The position numbers and the translations under genes are program-made. Shown in pieces: positions 1 through 7,940 of a stretch of 64,000 nt of DNA. The notes below the pieces were generated by a model. It worked only from the letters and a program-made list of their open reading frames with translations, was not told the origin of the DNA and did not search any database. The DNA lies in the NCBI RefSeq assembly GCF_012720115.1, contig NZ_VNWN01000008.1, positions 1-64,000 on the forward strand, in the 5' to 3' direction. The DNA comes from Sneathiella chinensis (lineage in GTDB: Bacteria; Pseudomonadota; Alphaproteobacteria; Sneathiellales; Sneathiellaceae). How positions within the stretch are numbered: position 1 is the stretch's first letter; each line of letters starts with the position of its first letter.

Positions 1-1262
1 ATCACCCAGTCCTGATTGCCCGTTCCGGTCAGGGTCCAGTTGGCAGTCCCATACTTCCAAAAAGTACCAAATCCGACATATTTCTTCGTTGGATCTGCCG
101 GATCCCCGATCAGGGAAACATCGAAGCTGTCATTCGTACCGCCGGACAGAAAGAACTTATCCGCATTGCTGTGAGCAACAACCCGCCCTGTGACACTTGC
201 TCCTCCGTACAACAAGAACTCATTAGTCCCACCGATAAACCGGACGGCATCGCCCAACGCGCCACCACCGGTATGATCCCCCCCTGAAATCGTCCCCATG
301 TTAATTATAGTAACATTATTTGCGATGATACCGGTCCCTCCCTGCGGAGAGGTAATCCTGCGGCTCACCCCACCGGTTATGGAACCGTAGTTCCATAGGG
401 TAGCATCCTCTATCTCAACTCCGGCCCCGCCAGAGCCACCTTCGCCCCCCAATATTGAACCATCGGTCCAATTAAGCAAGGATCCAGCCGACAGTACAAC
501 ACCTGTGCCCCCCCGGCCATCCCGGACCATGCCGCCCCCGACACCCCCATCGCCGCCACGCACAGTACCGTGGTTTTTCAACTCAGCCTCACTACCCTGC
601 ACAAAACCTGCACCGCCAGCGCCACCGCTGCCGTCATGTTCCGGCAGACCTTGCCCTGAAAGACCACCATCGCCACCGTTCCCGCCATAGACGTTCACAC
701 CGGTATTAATAGTCACAGTCCCGGCGTCCACCACATGAAACCCATCCCCGCCCGCGCCGCCACCACCGCCGCCGCCGTGGGCCTGCGGATGGAAAACGCT
801 TGAACCGTCTCCACCGTTACCGCCATGTCCGCCCTGCACGGATGCGGTAGCCGTGTAATCGAACCCAGGAGCAGAGAGAAACAAACCATAATACCCACCG
901 CCGCCGCCGCCGCCGCCGCCGCCGCTTTCGCCCAGACTTGAGTTGGCAAAAGAACCATCCCCTCCGTCCCCGCCATCACCACCGTTGCCGAGCGTTCCTG
1001 CCGCGCCGCCGGCACCGCCCGCAACGCCAAAACTACTCTGTTCACCACTCTCCCCGGCCTGAGCGATCGAACCGCCAGCGCCTCCGGCTCCCCCAGAACC
1101 GGCACTACCACCAACATTCTCGCCGGATCCCGCGGATCCCCCGCCCGCCAGAGCCTGCTCAGGGAGACACAAGCCCAGCAGGCTCACGGTTGCCATCAGG
1201 GCAAAAAAGTGTCTCGTTGCAACAGAGGAGCGGGATGAACAGTTCTCAGACAGAATTTTCAT
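1..1262 (-). CDS. glycine-rich surface or autotransporter-like protein, 5' part (runs off left edge)
   Basis: The frame is open from an ATG at the right end to the window edge, giving the first 420 residues; the stop lies outside. Residues 1 to about 41 look like an extended signal peptide, with a basic, Ser-rich start, a hydrophobic stretch rich in Leu and Ala, and a likely cut after ALA. From there to about residue 230 the chain is dominated by GGxGG repeats, including a run of ten glycines. After that it turns into strand-like units of the type WxYGSITGG and NNVTIINMGTISGG, then FWKYGTANWTLTG, which resemble beta-helical passengers of autotransporters. This suggests export to the cell surface, with a C-terminal barrel expected beyond the edge. 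The passenger resemblance is inference; a large non-autotransporter adhesin is also possible. Its own promoter region lies between it and the MarR gene. Confidence 0.72.
   Translation of the reverse strand, partial: MKILSENCSSRSSVATRHFFALMATVSLLGLCLPEQALAGGGSAGSGENVGGSAGSGGAGGAGGSIAQAGESGEQSSFGVAGGAGGAAGTLGNGGDGGDGGDGSFANSSLGESGGGGGGGGGGYYGLFLSAPGFDYTATASVQGGHGGNGGDGSSVFHPQAHGGGGGGGAGGDGFHVVDAGTVTINTGVNVYGGNGGDGGLSGQGLPEHDGSGGAGGAGFVQGSEAELKNHGTVRGGDGGVGGGMVRDGRGGTGVVLSAGSLLNWTDGSILGGEGGSGGAGVEIEDATLWNYGSITGGVSRRITSPQGGTGIIANNVTIINMGTISGGDHTGGGALGDAVRFIGGTNEFLLYGGASVTGRVVAHSNADKFFLSGGTNDSFDVSLIGDPADPTKKYVGFGTFWKYGTANWTLTGTGNQDWV
898..924 (+). repeat. CCG trinucleotide microsatellite, nine units
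   Basis: Nine perfect CCG units occur in tandem. Read on the minus strand they form GGC codons inside the glycine-rich protein and sit in a run of ten glycines. Unit gain or loss would keep the reading frame, so any variation would change linker length, not switch the gene off. Confidence 0.9.
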
Positions 1263-1341
1263 GGCAGCAGTCACATCGTCAAATAAGAGAAAAACTTATC
1301 AGACAATACCACTCACAAAGGCGTACAACCACCGGTATTTA

Positions 1342-1377
1342 TTATCATTTTCTGAAGAGTTATCATTTTCCGAAAAA
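1342..1377. repeat. 18-bp tandem duplication upstream of the glycine-rich surface gene
   Basis: Two adjacent 18-bp copies match at 15 of 18 positions and share the core TTATCATTTTC. On the minus strand this places GAAAATGATAA twice, 18 bp apart, about 80 to 115 bp before the start codon of the surface protein. The surrounding 165-bp gap is AT-rich and must hold that gene's promoter. The repeat may be a pair of regulator sites; no known consensus is claimed. Confidence 0.7.
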
Positions 1378-1427
1378 GGGCGGGAGGTCGCCACGCCGCC
1401 GACAGTTTATTTTTCCAAAGAGCACCC

Positions 1428-1922
1428 TCAGCGTTTTTCGGGCGTTCGGTCGAGAACAATATCCGTGGCGTTCTTCAAATCCTCGCCATTTTCAAGGGCA
1501 TGCAACAGGTTTTCCCGCACCTTCAGCAGGCTTCCCATCAAGCGCCGGGCTTCCTCGTCATCCAGACCGGCGCCGGCAATTTCATTCACCTGCTGACCGC
1601 ACGCAGCAAGGACCCGGCCAATGGGGCGCGCTGCCTCTTTCAGGGAGACCCGCTTGATACGCCGATCCACAGGATCCACCCGGCGCTCCACCAGTCCGCG
1701 GACTTCCAGCCGTTCAACCAGCCCCCCCACGGTGACGGTCCCCACATCCATCCGTCGTGCAATTTCCGATTGTGGCAGGCCATCCTCGATAAAAAGCTGG
1801 GCCAGCACCCACGCCTGAGAGGTGGTCAATCCATGAGGCTCCAGCAACCTGTCGAACAAGCGCGCCCGGAAACGGGCAATATCGCTGAAAACGAAACCGG
1901 CTCTGTGATCCTTGTAATCCAT
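1428..1922 (-). CDS. MarR-family transcriptional regulator
   Basis: The 164-residue product has the MarR winged-helix layout. An N-terminal dimer helix is followed by LTTSQAWVLAQLF, a recognition region with QSEIARRMDVGTVTVGGLVERLEVRGLVERR, and a wing DPVDRRIKRVSL, then C-terminal helices. The ATG was chosen over an upstream in-frame GTG/ATG extension because a purine-rich AAGGAAAG lies 8 bases before it and the family begins here. It is divergent from the thiolase gene pair, with about 320 bp between start codons, so it may control that pair. It could also act on the surface gene downstream. Ligand unknown; MarR proteins usually respond to phenolic or acyl-CoA compounds. Confidence 0.85.
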   Translation of the reverse strand: MDYKDHRAGFVFSDIARFRARLFDRLLEPHGLTTSQAWVLAQLFIEDGLPQSEIARRMDVGTVTVGGLVERLEVRGLVERRVDPVDRRIKRVSLKEAARPIGRVLAACGQQVNEIAGAGLDDEEARRLMGSLLKVRENLLHALENGEDLKNATDIVLDRTPEKR

Positions 1923-2006
1923 ACGTCTTGCTTTCCTTTTTCCGTCCGAGACGGTGATCGGACACCCCCACCCTGAACGGGCAACTGTATCCCGCACCAT
2001 TAGTAC

Positions 2007-2023
2007 GCTAGATAATAATTAGC
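2007..2023. promoter_or_regulatory. imperfect palindrome, candidate MarR operator
   Basis: A 17-bp imperfect inverted repeat begins GCTA and ends TAGC, with six of eight pairs matching about the centre. It lies in the AT-rich gap between the divergent MarR gene and the thiolase operon, where a MarR dimer would be expected to bind. Assignment is inference from position and symmetry. Confidence 0.35.
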
Positions 2024-2240
2024 TTGCTTATTAACATGGCTGGCATTAGATTTCCAAGGTATTTACCCGATTGCAGGCCCACCCGAAACAAGCAAAAAAA
2101 CAAGGGCGGACCTGACCACCGGGGAACGGGAGCAAGACGCGGCGACTGACACCCCTCACGTTACGCGACCTGAAACATACTTGACCAAATTTGACGAGAC
2201 GCATCCGTACAATCAAAAACAACTATTGAAGGAGGCAAGA

Positions 2241-3710
2241 GTGGAAGTTGGAATTTTGGCCTATGGTGGCTACATTCCGCAAAGCCGGTTACAGCGAAGC
2301 GAAATTTTCAAGACACATGCCTGGATCAACCCCGGCCTGAAGGGCCTCTCCAAGGGGGAACGCTCCATGGCCAACTGGGACGAGGACAGCGTGACCATGG
2401 CCGTCGAGGCGGCGCGGGACTGCCTTGCGGATCATGACCGAAACGATTTGTCCGGCCTGTATATGGCCTCGACAACCTTTCCGTTTCTCGATCGCCAGAA
2501 TGCCGGCATTGTGGCCGATGCCCTGAGCCTGAGCAGCGGCATCCAGACCCTTGACTTTGCCTCCTCCCAGCGGGCGGGCACATCCGGCCTGACGGTTGCC
2601 CTACAAATGTCAGGGAATGCGGGGAAACCGATCCTGTTCACCACTGCGGAAAAGCGCCATACAAAAGGCGCAAGCACCCTTGAGTTTACCACAGGGGATG
2701 GCGCCGCCGCCCTGATGGTCGGCTCTGGCGATGTTATTACCCGCTTTGTGGGCAGCCACACCGAAGCGGTCGATTTCGTCGATCACTACCGCGGTGAACA
2801 GGCGTCCTATGACTATCAGTGGGAAGAACGCTGGATCCGGGATGAGGGATATTTCAAGATCGTTCCCGCAGCCGTGACAGCCCTGCTGGAGAAAACCGGT
2901 GTTTCCGCAACGGACATCACCACTTTCTGCTTCCCGTCCGCAGCCCGCAACGTTGCCGCCAGCCTTGCCAAGAAGCTCGGCCTTCCGGAACAGTCCGTTG
3001 CCGACAACCTGCAGGCCAATTGCGGCGAAACAGGCACCGCCCATGCGGTTGTCATGCTGGTTCATGCCCTTGAAACCGCAAAGCCGGGCGACAAGATTCT
3101 GGTTGCCAGCTTTGGTCAGGGCTGCGATGCCCTGCTGTTCGAAGTGACCGACGCCATTTCAAAACTGGCCCCGCGTCAGGGGATCAGCGGCTCTCTCGCC
3201 CGTCGCCGGGCGGAAACCAACTACGCCAAGTTCCAGGCCTTCAACAAGCTGGTGACCCTTGATCTTGGCATCCGCGCCGAAGTGGACAAGAACACCGGCC
3301 TGACCACCTTGTACCGGAACCGGAAAATGGCGCAGGGCATGGTCGGCGGACAATGCTCCAAATGCGGCACGGCCCAGTTCCCGAAAAGCAATATCTGCGT
3401 GAACGAGAATTGCGGCGCCATTGACACGCAGGAGGATTATCCTTTTGCGGACCGCGTCGCGAAAATCAATTCCTTTACGGCTGACCGGTTGACCTTCTCG
3501 CCGAACCCGCCTGCCTACTACGGCATGGTTCAGTTCGAGGGCGGCGGACGCCTGATGGCTGATTTCACCGACATTGACCCGGAAGGGGAACTGGAAGTGG
3601 GCACGAACATGAAGATGATGTTCCGGGTCAAGGACTATGACGATAACCGGGGATTCCGGCGCTACTTCTGGAAAGCGACGCCTGTGAACCCGCAGAGCAA
3701 GGGAGAATAA
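2241..3710 (+). CDS. HMG-CoA synthase-like protein fused to a zinc-ribbon/OB-fold (DUF35) domain
   Basis: The product is 489 residues from a GTG start, chosen because a perfect AAGGAGG sits 5 bases upstream; an in-frame TTG 60 bases earlier has no such site. Residues 1 to about 320 have the HMG-CoA synthase/KAS III thiolase fold, and about 365 to 489 form a DUF35 module with four zinc-ligand cysteines (about 372, 375, 386, 391) followed by an OB-fold. In homologous archaeal systems the DUF35 protein joins a thiolase to HMG-CoA synthase and channels the acyl-CoA. Here the usual nucleophilic Cys position reads SSQRAGTSG, with Gln near 110, and the expected active-site His region reads FCFPSAARN. 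The domain may therefore be a non-catalytic partner of the thiolase encoded 3 bases downstream. The exact pathway is unknown. Confidence 0.8.
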   Translation: MEVGILAYGGYIPQSRLQRSEIFKTHAWINPGLKGLSKGERSMANWDEDSVTMAVEAARDCLADHDRNDLSGLYMASTTFPFLDRQNAGIVADALSLSSGIQTLDFASSQRAGTSGLTVALQMSGNAGKPILFTTAEKRHTKGASTLEFTTGDGAAALMVGSGDVITRFVGSHTEAVDFVDHYRGEQASYDYQWEERWIRDEGYFKIVPAAVTALLEKTGVSATDITTFCFPSAARNVAASLAKKLGLPEQSVADNLQANCGETGTAHAVVMLVHALETAKPGDKILVASFGQGCDALLFEVTDAISKLAPRQGISGSLARRRAETNYAKFQAFNKLVTLDLGIRAEVDKNTGLTTLYRNRKMAQGMVGGQCSKCGTAQFPKSNICVNENCGAIDTQEDYPFADRVAKINSFTADRLTFSPNPPAYYGMVQFEGGGRLMADFTDIDPEGELEVGTNMKMMFRVKDYDDNRGFRRYFWKATPVNPQSKGE

Positions 3711-3713
3711 CCG

Positions 3714-4919
3714 ATGGCATCGGGAATCAAGGATAAAGTTGCTATTTTGGGCATGGGTTGCTCCGCCTTCGGCGAACGCTGGAACGACAACGCGGAAGAC
3801 CTGATCGTCGAGGCCTTCATCGAGGCCATCGAGGATGCCGGCATCGACAAAAGCCAGATCAACGCCGCCTGGTTCAGCACCGGGATCGAGGAACAGCATG
3901 TGGGCAAGTCAGCGGTTCCGCTGTCCATGGCCCTCCGCCTTCCGAACATTCCGGTTACCCGGCTTGAAAACTATTGCGCCAGTGGCTCGGAAGCCTTCCG
4001 AGGCGCCACCTATGCCGTGGCCTCCGGGGCGTGTGACATCGCCCTTGCCGTGGGCGTCGAAAAACTGAAGGACACCGGCTATGGCGGTCTGCCGCAGCGG
4101 AACCGCGGGTCTGTCAACGACCTGTTCTGGGCCAACGCATCCGCCCCCGGCTCCTTTGCCCAACTTGCCACCGCCTACCGGGCGAAGCATGATGTCAGTG
4201 CCATGGACCTGAAACGGGCGATGGCGCATATCTCCGTGAAAAGCCATGACAACGGCGCCAAGAACCCAAAGGCCCATCTTCGCAACCGCATTGACGAAGA
4301 CAAGGTCATGAACGCCCCGATGATCGCAGAGCCCCTTGGGCTGTTCGATTGCTGCGGCGTGAGTGACGGGGCGGCCGTTGCCATTGTTACCACACCGGAA
4401 ATCGCCAAGGCCCTTGGCAAGAAGGATCTGGTGACAGTGAAGGCCATGCAGCTTTCCGCCTCAAACGGCCGTGAAGCGCAGCATAACTCCTGGGATGGCA
4501 GCCATTTTGTCACCACCCGGGCAGCGGCAAAGCGGGCCTACGAGGAAGCTGGCATTTCCAATCCGCGTGAACAGATCAGCCTGTTCGAGGTTCACGACTG
4601 CTTCTCCATCACCGAACTGGTCACCATGGAAGACCTGTTCATTTCCGGTGAAGGGCGGGCTGTCTTTGACATCATGGACGGTTTCTTTGACGCGGACGGC
4701 AAGGTCCCCTGCCAGATCGATGGCGGCCTGAAATGCTTTGGTCACCCCATCGGCGCCTCTGGCTTGCGGATGATCTATGAAATGTATCTGCAGATGCAGG
4801 GCCGCGCCGGTGAGCGCCAACGGAGTCAGGAGCCTATCTTCGGGATGACCCATAACCTTGGGGGCTTCCCGCATCAGAATATCTGCTCCATCACCATTGT
4901 CGGTAAGGAAGGCGCCTGA
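3714..4919 (+). CDS. thiolase-family protein (acetyl-CoA acetyltransferase, SCP-x-like)
   Basis: The 401-residue protein keeps the acyl-accepting Cys88 in ENYCASGSEA, an HDCF motif at 294-297 in place of the NEAF of biosynthetic thiolases, and Cys341 and His344 in CFGHPIGASG. The HDCF form is typical of SCP-x and steroid or branched-chain thiolases. It should cleave 3-ketoacyl-CoA with CoA, or run in reverse. It starts 3 bases after the HMG-CoA synthase-like/DUF35 gene, with its ribosome site (AAGGGAG) in the end of that gene, so the two are translated together and probably form a complex. Substrate cannot be read from the sequence; the acyl-CoA dehydrogenases 9 kb away are possible suppliers. 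Confidence 0.87.
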   Translation: MASGIKDKVAILGMGCSAFGERWNDNAEDLIVEAFIEAIEDAGIDKSQINAAWFSTGIEEQHVGKSAVPLSMALRLPNIPVTRLENYCASGSEAFRGATYAVASGACDIALAVGVEKLKDTGYGGLPQRNRGSVNDLFWANASAPGSFAQLATAYRAKHDVSAMDLKRAMAHISVKSHDNGAKNPKAHLRNRIDEDKVMNAPMIAEPLGLFDCCGVSDGAAVAIVTTPEIAKALGKKDLVTVKAMQLSASNGREAQHNSWDGSHFVTTRAAAKRAYEEAGISNPREQISLFEVHDCFSITELVTMEDLFISGEGRAVFDIMDGFFDADGKVPCQIDGGLKCFGHPIGASGLRMIYEMYLQMQGRAGERQRSQEPIFGMTHNLGGFPHQNICSITIVGKEGA

Positions 4920-4963
4920 CGCCTTTCCCCTGCGGGTGGGCCCAGGCTCACCCCTTCGGACAC

Positions 4964-4992
4964 AAAAAAAGGGCAAGCCGCGAGGCTTGCCC
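4964..4992 (-). terminator. rho-independent terminator, bidirectional
   Basis: A 9-bp GC-rich stem (GGGCAAGCC with GGCTTGCCC) and a GCGA loop are followed on the minus strand by a run of seven T. It ends the porin transcript and can also serve the convergent thiolase operon. Confidence 0.88.
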
Positions 4993-5017
4993 TTCGTTCT
5001 TTGGTCAACCGGTCCAA

Positions 5018-6064
5018 TTAGAAGGACAGAGCTGTACCTACGAAGAAGACAGTTGCATCTTCGCTACCGGAAGCGCCAACCAGAGCGTCTTCACCGTTAA
5101 AGAACTGTACACCACCGAATGCGGTGATTCCCGGGCCGAGGACGTAGTTACCACCGACGACAACAGCGTCGAGAGTTCCGTCTACAGCGTCGTCCAGTTC
5201 AACACGAGCGTACTGAACGCCAACCTGCCACGGACCCTGACCGTAGGTTACGCCAACGTTGTAGTCGTCGCGCTGACGGTCGTTGATGCCAGAATCGTTT
5301 TCAGTGCGCTTCCATGCACCACCAAATGTGAAGCCAGCAACACCGAACTGTGCACCGAGAGAGATTTCTTCGATGTCGTCAGCTGTGGAAGAAGTCAGGA
5401 TGTCGTAACCAGCAGATGCCTTAACGGAAACTTCGTTGAAGGTGTTCGTGTAGTTTACGGCGATGCTGTAAGCTTCGTCACGTGCGCCTTCGTTCAGGAT
5501 CGGGTCAGATGCATCAGCTGCACCACCGGTTTCCTTGTCGGAGTCCGGAGTGTAAGACGCACCGAACTGGAAGCCGGAGAAACGCGGTGTGAAGTAGGTG
5601 ATCTTGTCTGCGTCGCTCTGCTCGGTCGGAGCAGTTGACGGAGTTGTGAAGCCAGCAGCTTCAGCGTTCGGGTCGTTCAGGGACCATGCGATTACTGGAT
5701 CCGGAGACGCGTAGTGCATCAGGTATGCTGCGCTGTTTTCGGAACCGACGTTAACACGACCGAAAGAACCCTGTACGAACATGTAGGTTTCGTCGATCTG
5801 GTCGCCAGCAGTGTAAGCTTCGAGCTGGATGTTGACACCGAATTCCAGACCGTTGTCCAGAACAGTGCTACCAGTGAAGTGAACTTCGCCTTCGTGACGA
5901 ACGTCAGTCGGAAGCTGGTCGCCCTTGTCGTAGTCTGCCACTACGAAAGAGGACTGCAGGTAACCGCCGAGGTCCAGCTTGATCGCTTCAGCTGCGCTTG
6001 CAGAGCCAGCGGCGACTGCGGAAGCAGCTACGAGGGCAGTTGTGCCCAGGATAACTTTTTTCAT
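5018..6064 (-). CDS. outer-membrane porin (Gram-negative Porin_4 type)
   Basis: The 348-residue protein begins MKKVILGTT and has a clear signal peptide cut after SASA. The mature part starts with AIKLDLGGYLQSSF and continues as alternating strands and polar turns, ending in FFVGTALSF; a final Phe is the usual barrel-assembly signal. This is the pattern of 16-stranded trimeric general porins of alphaproteobacteria, which let small solutes cross the outer membrane. The internal ATG was chosen because GGAG lies 6 bases upstream and the signal peptide begins there. The gene stands alone, with its own strong terminator and a long 5' region, as expected of a highly expressed porin. Confidence 0.9.
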   Translation of the reverse strand: MKKVILGTTALVAASAVAAGSASAAEAIKLDLGGYLQSSFVVADYDKGDQLPTDVRHEGEVHFTGSTVLDNGLEFGVNIQLEAYTAGDQIDETYMFVQGSFGRVNVGSENSAAYLMHYASPDPVIAWSLNDPNAEAAGFTTPSTAPTEQSDADKITYFTPRFSGFQFGASYTPDSDKETGGAADASDPILNEGARDEAYSIAVNYTNTFNEVSVKASAGYDILTSSTADDIEEISLGAQFGVAGFTFGGAWKRTENDSGINDRQRDDYNVGVTYGQGPWQVGVQYARVELDDAVDGTLDAVVVGGNYVLGPGITAFGGVQFFNGEDALVGASGSEDATVFFVGTALSF

Positions 6065-6420
6065 GTCATTCTCCACCCCGCCTGTCGAAACAGAACAGGA
6101 CATTGATACTATTGAGGGAAGGTTTGTTTCCAAACCCGTGATCCCGAAAGTCGGGAACAGGAAACTTGTACTGACAAATCATGAATAAAAGAAAGTGACC
6201 GCCGTCACAGTCGTTTTCCGTCAAACAATTCGCCCCCAATTGTGTTATTTATGCAACGGCAGTTCCGAGGTCATTTTCCCGTCAGGAAAGGGGCAAAAAC
6301 GCACGCAATCCGGCACGGAAAGTCAACAAACCCAAGGGGACTGACAAAATACTTGGATTACAAAATCAAAAACGATAAAAGAAAGCGGAGGTGGACTAAG
6401 TCTTCAATACTGTCCGCTTT
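6065..6420. other. porin leader and promoter region without a gene
   Basis: No convincing gene is seen in these 356 bases. The stretch holds the 5' region of the porin, an inverted repeat described separately, and AT-rich sequence leading to the tRNA. I could not fix the porin -35/-10 boxes by eye. Confidence 0.6.
6195..6208. promoter_or_regulatory. inverted repeat upstream of the porin gene
   Basis: GTGAC and GTCAC arms are separated by four bases. The site lies about 130 bp before the porin start codon and could be an operator. No regulator is assigned. Confidence 0.35.
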
Positions 6421-6497
6421 GGCCCCGTAGCTCATCAGGATAGAGCACCAGATTCCTAATCTGGGGGTAGCAGGTTCGAGTCCTGCCGGGGTCACCA
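6421..6497 (+). tRNA. tRNA-Arg (anticodon CCT)
   Basis: The cloverleaf folds fully. The acceptor is GGCCCCG with CGGGGTC (one G-T pair), the D arm is GCTC/GAGC, the anticodon stem is CCAGA/TCTGG around TTCCTAA, and the T arm is GCAGG/CCTGC with TTCGAGT. CCA is encoded. Anticodon CCT reads AGG, a rare Arg codon in GC-rich bacteria. Confidence 0.96.
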
Positions 6498-6519
6498 TTC
6501 TTTTTCGGGAATGGTGACC
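6490..6519 (+). terminator. 11-bp inverted repeat joining the tRNA 3' end to downstream sequence
   Basis: The last bases of the tRNA and CCA (GGTCACCATTC) are repeated in inverse form 8 bases later. A hairpin would form in the precursor RNA. It may act as a weak terminator or processing signal; there is no T tract after it, though the loop itself starts with five T. Confidence 0.5.
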
Positions 6520-6564
6520 GCATTCGGGTTGGTCCCATCAGGACCCTTACAGCATACAGGGCCG

Positions 6565-6744
6565 TTACAGCACGCAATGCTTGGTGAAGTCGGTGAGTTC
6601 GTTCGGTGTCCAGTCACCTTTCGGCTTTTCCTTCATGTCCTCACACCATTCCTTACTGCCCACTTCCGGGGAACAGGCGGAAATCGTAAAAGCCATGACG
6701 ACAACGCCAGCGGTTCCTACCAGAGCCTTGATCACATTCTTCAT
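6565..6744 (-). CDS. small lipoprotein of the DUF3012 family
   Basis: The 59-residue product has a signal sequence with a lipobox (TISAC), so Cys would be lipidated. The mature part reads CSPEVGSKEWCEDMKEKP and then KGDWTPNEL, which is the signature I recall for DUF3012, and it ends with a second conserved Cys (KHCVL). The second of two in-frame ATGs was chosen because AAAGG then lies 9 bases upstream. It follows the OmpA-like lipoprotein on the same strand across a hairpin. Function is unknown; it should sit at the periplasmic face of a membrane. Confidence 0.8.
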   Translation of the reverse strand: MKNVIKALVGTAGVVVMAFTISACSPEVGSKEWCEDMKEKPKGDWTPNELTDFTKHCVL

Positions 6745-6765
6745 GTACATCTACCTTTCGTGAAA

Positions 6766-6787
6766 GGCAGGGCTCGAAAGCCCTGCC
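6766..6787 (-). terminator. intergenic hairpin between the OmpA-like and DUF3012 genes
   Basis: A 9-bp stem (GGCAGGGCT with AGCCCTGCC) around CGAA lies between the two genes on the minus strand and is followed by TTTCA. It may be a partial terminator or an mRNA-stabilising hairpin that lowers expression of the downstream lipoprotein. Confidence 0.6.
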
Positions 6788-6795
6788 CCGTCAGA

Positions 6796-7653
6796 TTACT
6801 TGCTTTCAACCGTAATGGTTGCACGGCGGTTCTTCTGCTCACGAACGTTGTCTTCTGTCGGAACGCTCAGCTTCTGTTCGCCGAAGCTGCGCATGATGAC
6901 ATTCTTCGGATCCATTCCCATGTCCATGGCGGAAATGGCGACGGCTTCCGCACGACGCTCGGACAGAGCCTGATTGTAGTCGCTCGGACCGGAGGTGTCG
7001 GTGTGACCGGCAATGGTGATACGCGGACGTTGGAAGTTGTTCACGTAGGCAACAGCGGCCTGCAGACGCTCGGAAGAGCCCGGCAGCATTTCGGTGCTGT
7101 CAAACTTGAAGAAGACTTCCCAGGTCTTGGCATCCATGACAGCCGGAGCCGGTTTCGGAGCCGGAGCGGCAACCATGGTTTTCTTCTCTACTGCGTCCAT
7201 GGCAGCAATGAAGGCATCGCGGCAAGCGGCGATATCGTCAGGCTGGAAGTTTTCTTCCTGTTCCTGAACCCAGCAGTCAAAGCTGGTCTGTGCGCGAGCA
7301 AGATCGGTCGTTGCCTTGTCCTTGGCAGTCCCCGCCAGAGCGGCAACCAGGCGCTGATGTGCGCCGTTCATGACAGCCTGACGGTCGGACGGGATCTGCC
7401 ATTTGGCCGGATCATACGGGGCCGGGGTTTCGCCAACCGCTGCCATGGCGGCCTTTTCGGCAAACCGGTCAGAATCGGTATAGTCGCCTTCACCATATTC
7501 TGATTTGGAAAGGCTGATATAGTCTGCGTACAGTGCCTTGTCGAAAGTGGAACCCGCAGCTTCCATCCGTTCTGCTTCACCCAGCTTGCCGCCACATGCA
7601 GCAAGGGTCAGGGAAGCGGCGCCCAGTACCGCGTAGGTCATAAAGTTGTTCAT
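6796..7653 (-). CDS. OmpA-family lipoprotein (peptidoglycan-binding)
   Basis: The 285-residue protein has a lipoprotein signal (LTLAAC). A helical, Asp/Glu-rich middle part is followed by an Ala-Pro-rich linker around residue 165 to 175, then a C-terminal OmpA domain with VFFKFDSTEML, TIAGHTDTSGPSDYNQALSERRA and NRRATITVESK. The domain binds meso-diaminopimelate peptidoglycan. Unlike Pal it carries an extra helical domain of about 130 residues before OmpA, so it is not a simple Pal. GAGGGGAC upstream of the first ATG supports the start. An AT-rich gap of nearly 300 bases upstream should hold its promoter. Probable role: linking outer membrane and cell wall. Confidence 0.87.
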   Translation of the reverse strand: MNNFMTYAVLGAASLTLAACGGKLGEAERMEAAGSTFDKALYADYISLSKSEYGEGDYTDSDRFAEKAAMAAVGETPAPYDPAKWQIPSDRQAVMNGAHQRLVAALAGTAKDKATTDLARAQTSFDCWVQEQEENFQPDDIAACRDAFIAAMDAVEKKTMVAAPAPKPAPAVMDAKTWEVFFKFDSTEMLPGSSERLQAAVAYVNNFQRPRITIAGHTDTSGPSDYNQALSERRAEAVAISAMDMGMDPKNVIMRSFGEQKLSVPTEDNVREQKNRRATITVESK

Positions 7654-7940
7654 ATTTGTCCCCTCAATCAGAAAGATCGTTGGCTTGTTTGGTTCGGATT
7701 AAACAGAAATTCTGTTGGCACCCGGTTACGTGATGAAAACGCGATACACAAATACCGCATTGCAATTGTAATCCAGTATTTAGACAAAATAATATGGATT
7801 AAAACATTAAAATCAACAATTAGTGACATAATTATGGCAGGGAATAAGGCTGTATTCGAATTCGGCAGGACTGTCGACATTCTTGCAACAAGGGCACCCA
7901 CATAACGCCAATTCCCGGTATGCGGGCTTTGGCGCGCCTT

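Noticed and set aside
505-690. Pro-rich open frame on the plus strand
   Set aside because: It is the complement of the glycine-rich protein, whose signal peptide and continuous frame are stronger evidence.
898-924. Short repeat that could be taken for a CRISPR-like or phase-switch element
   Set aside because: It is a simple trinucleotide repeat in a coding frame; there are no spacers, and unit changes would keep the frame.
6511-7503. Open frame of 330 codons on the plus strand after the tRNA
   Set aside because: It is antisense to two clear lipoprotein genes and shows no domain or ribosome site.
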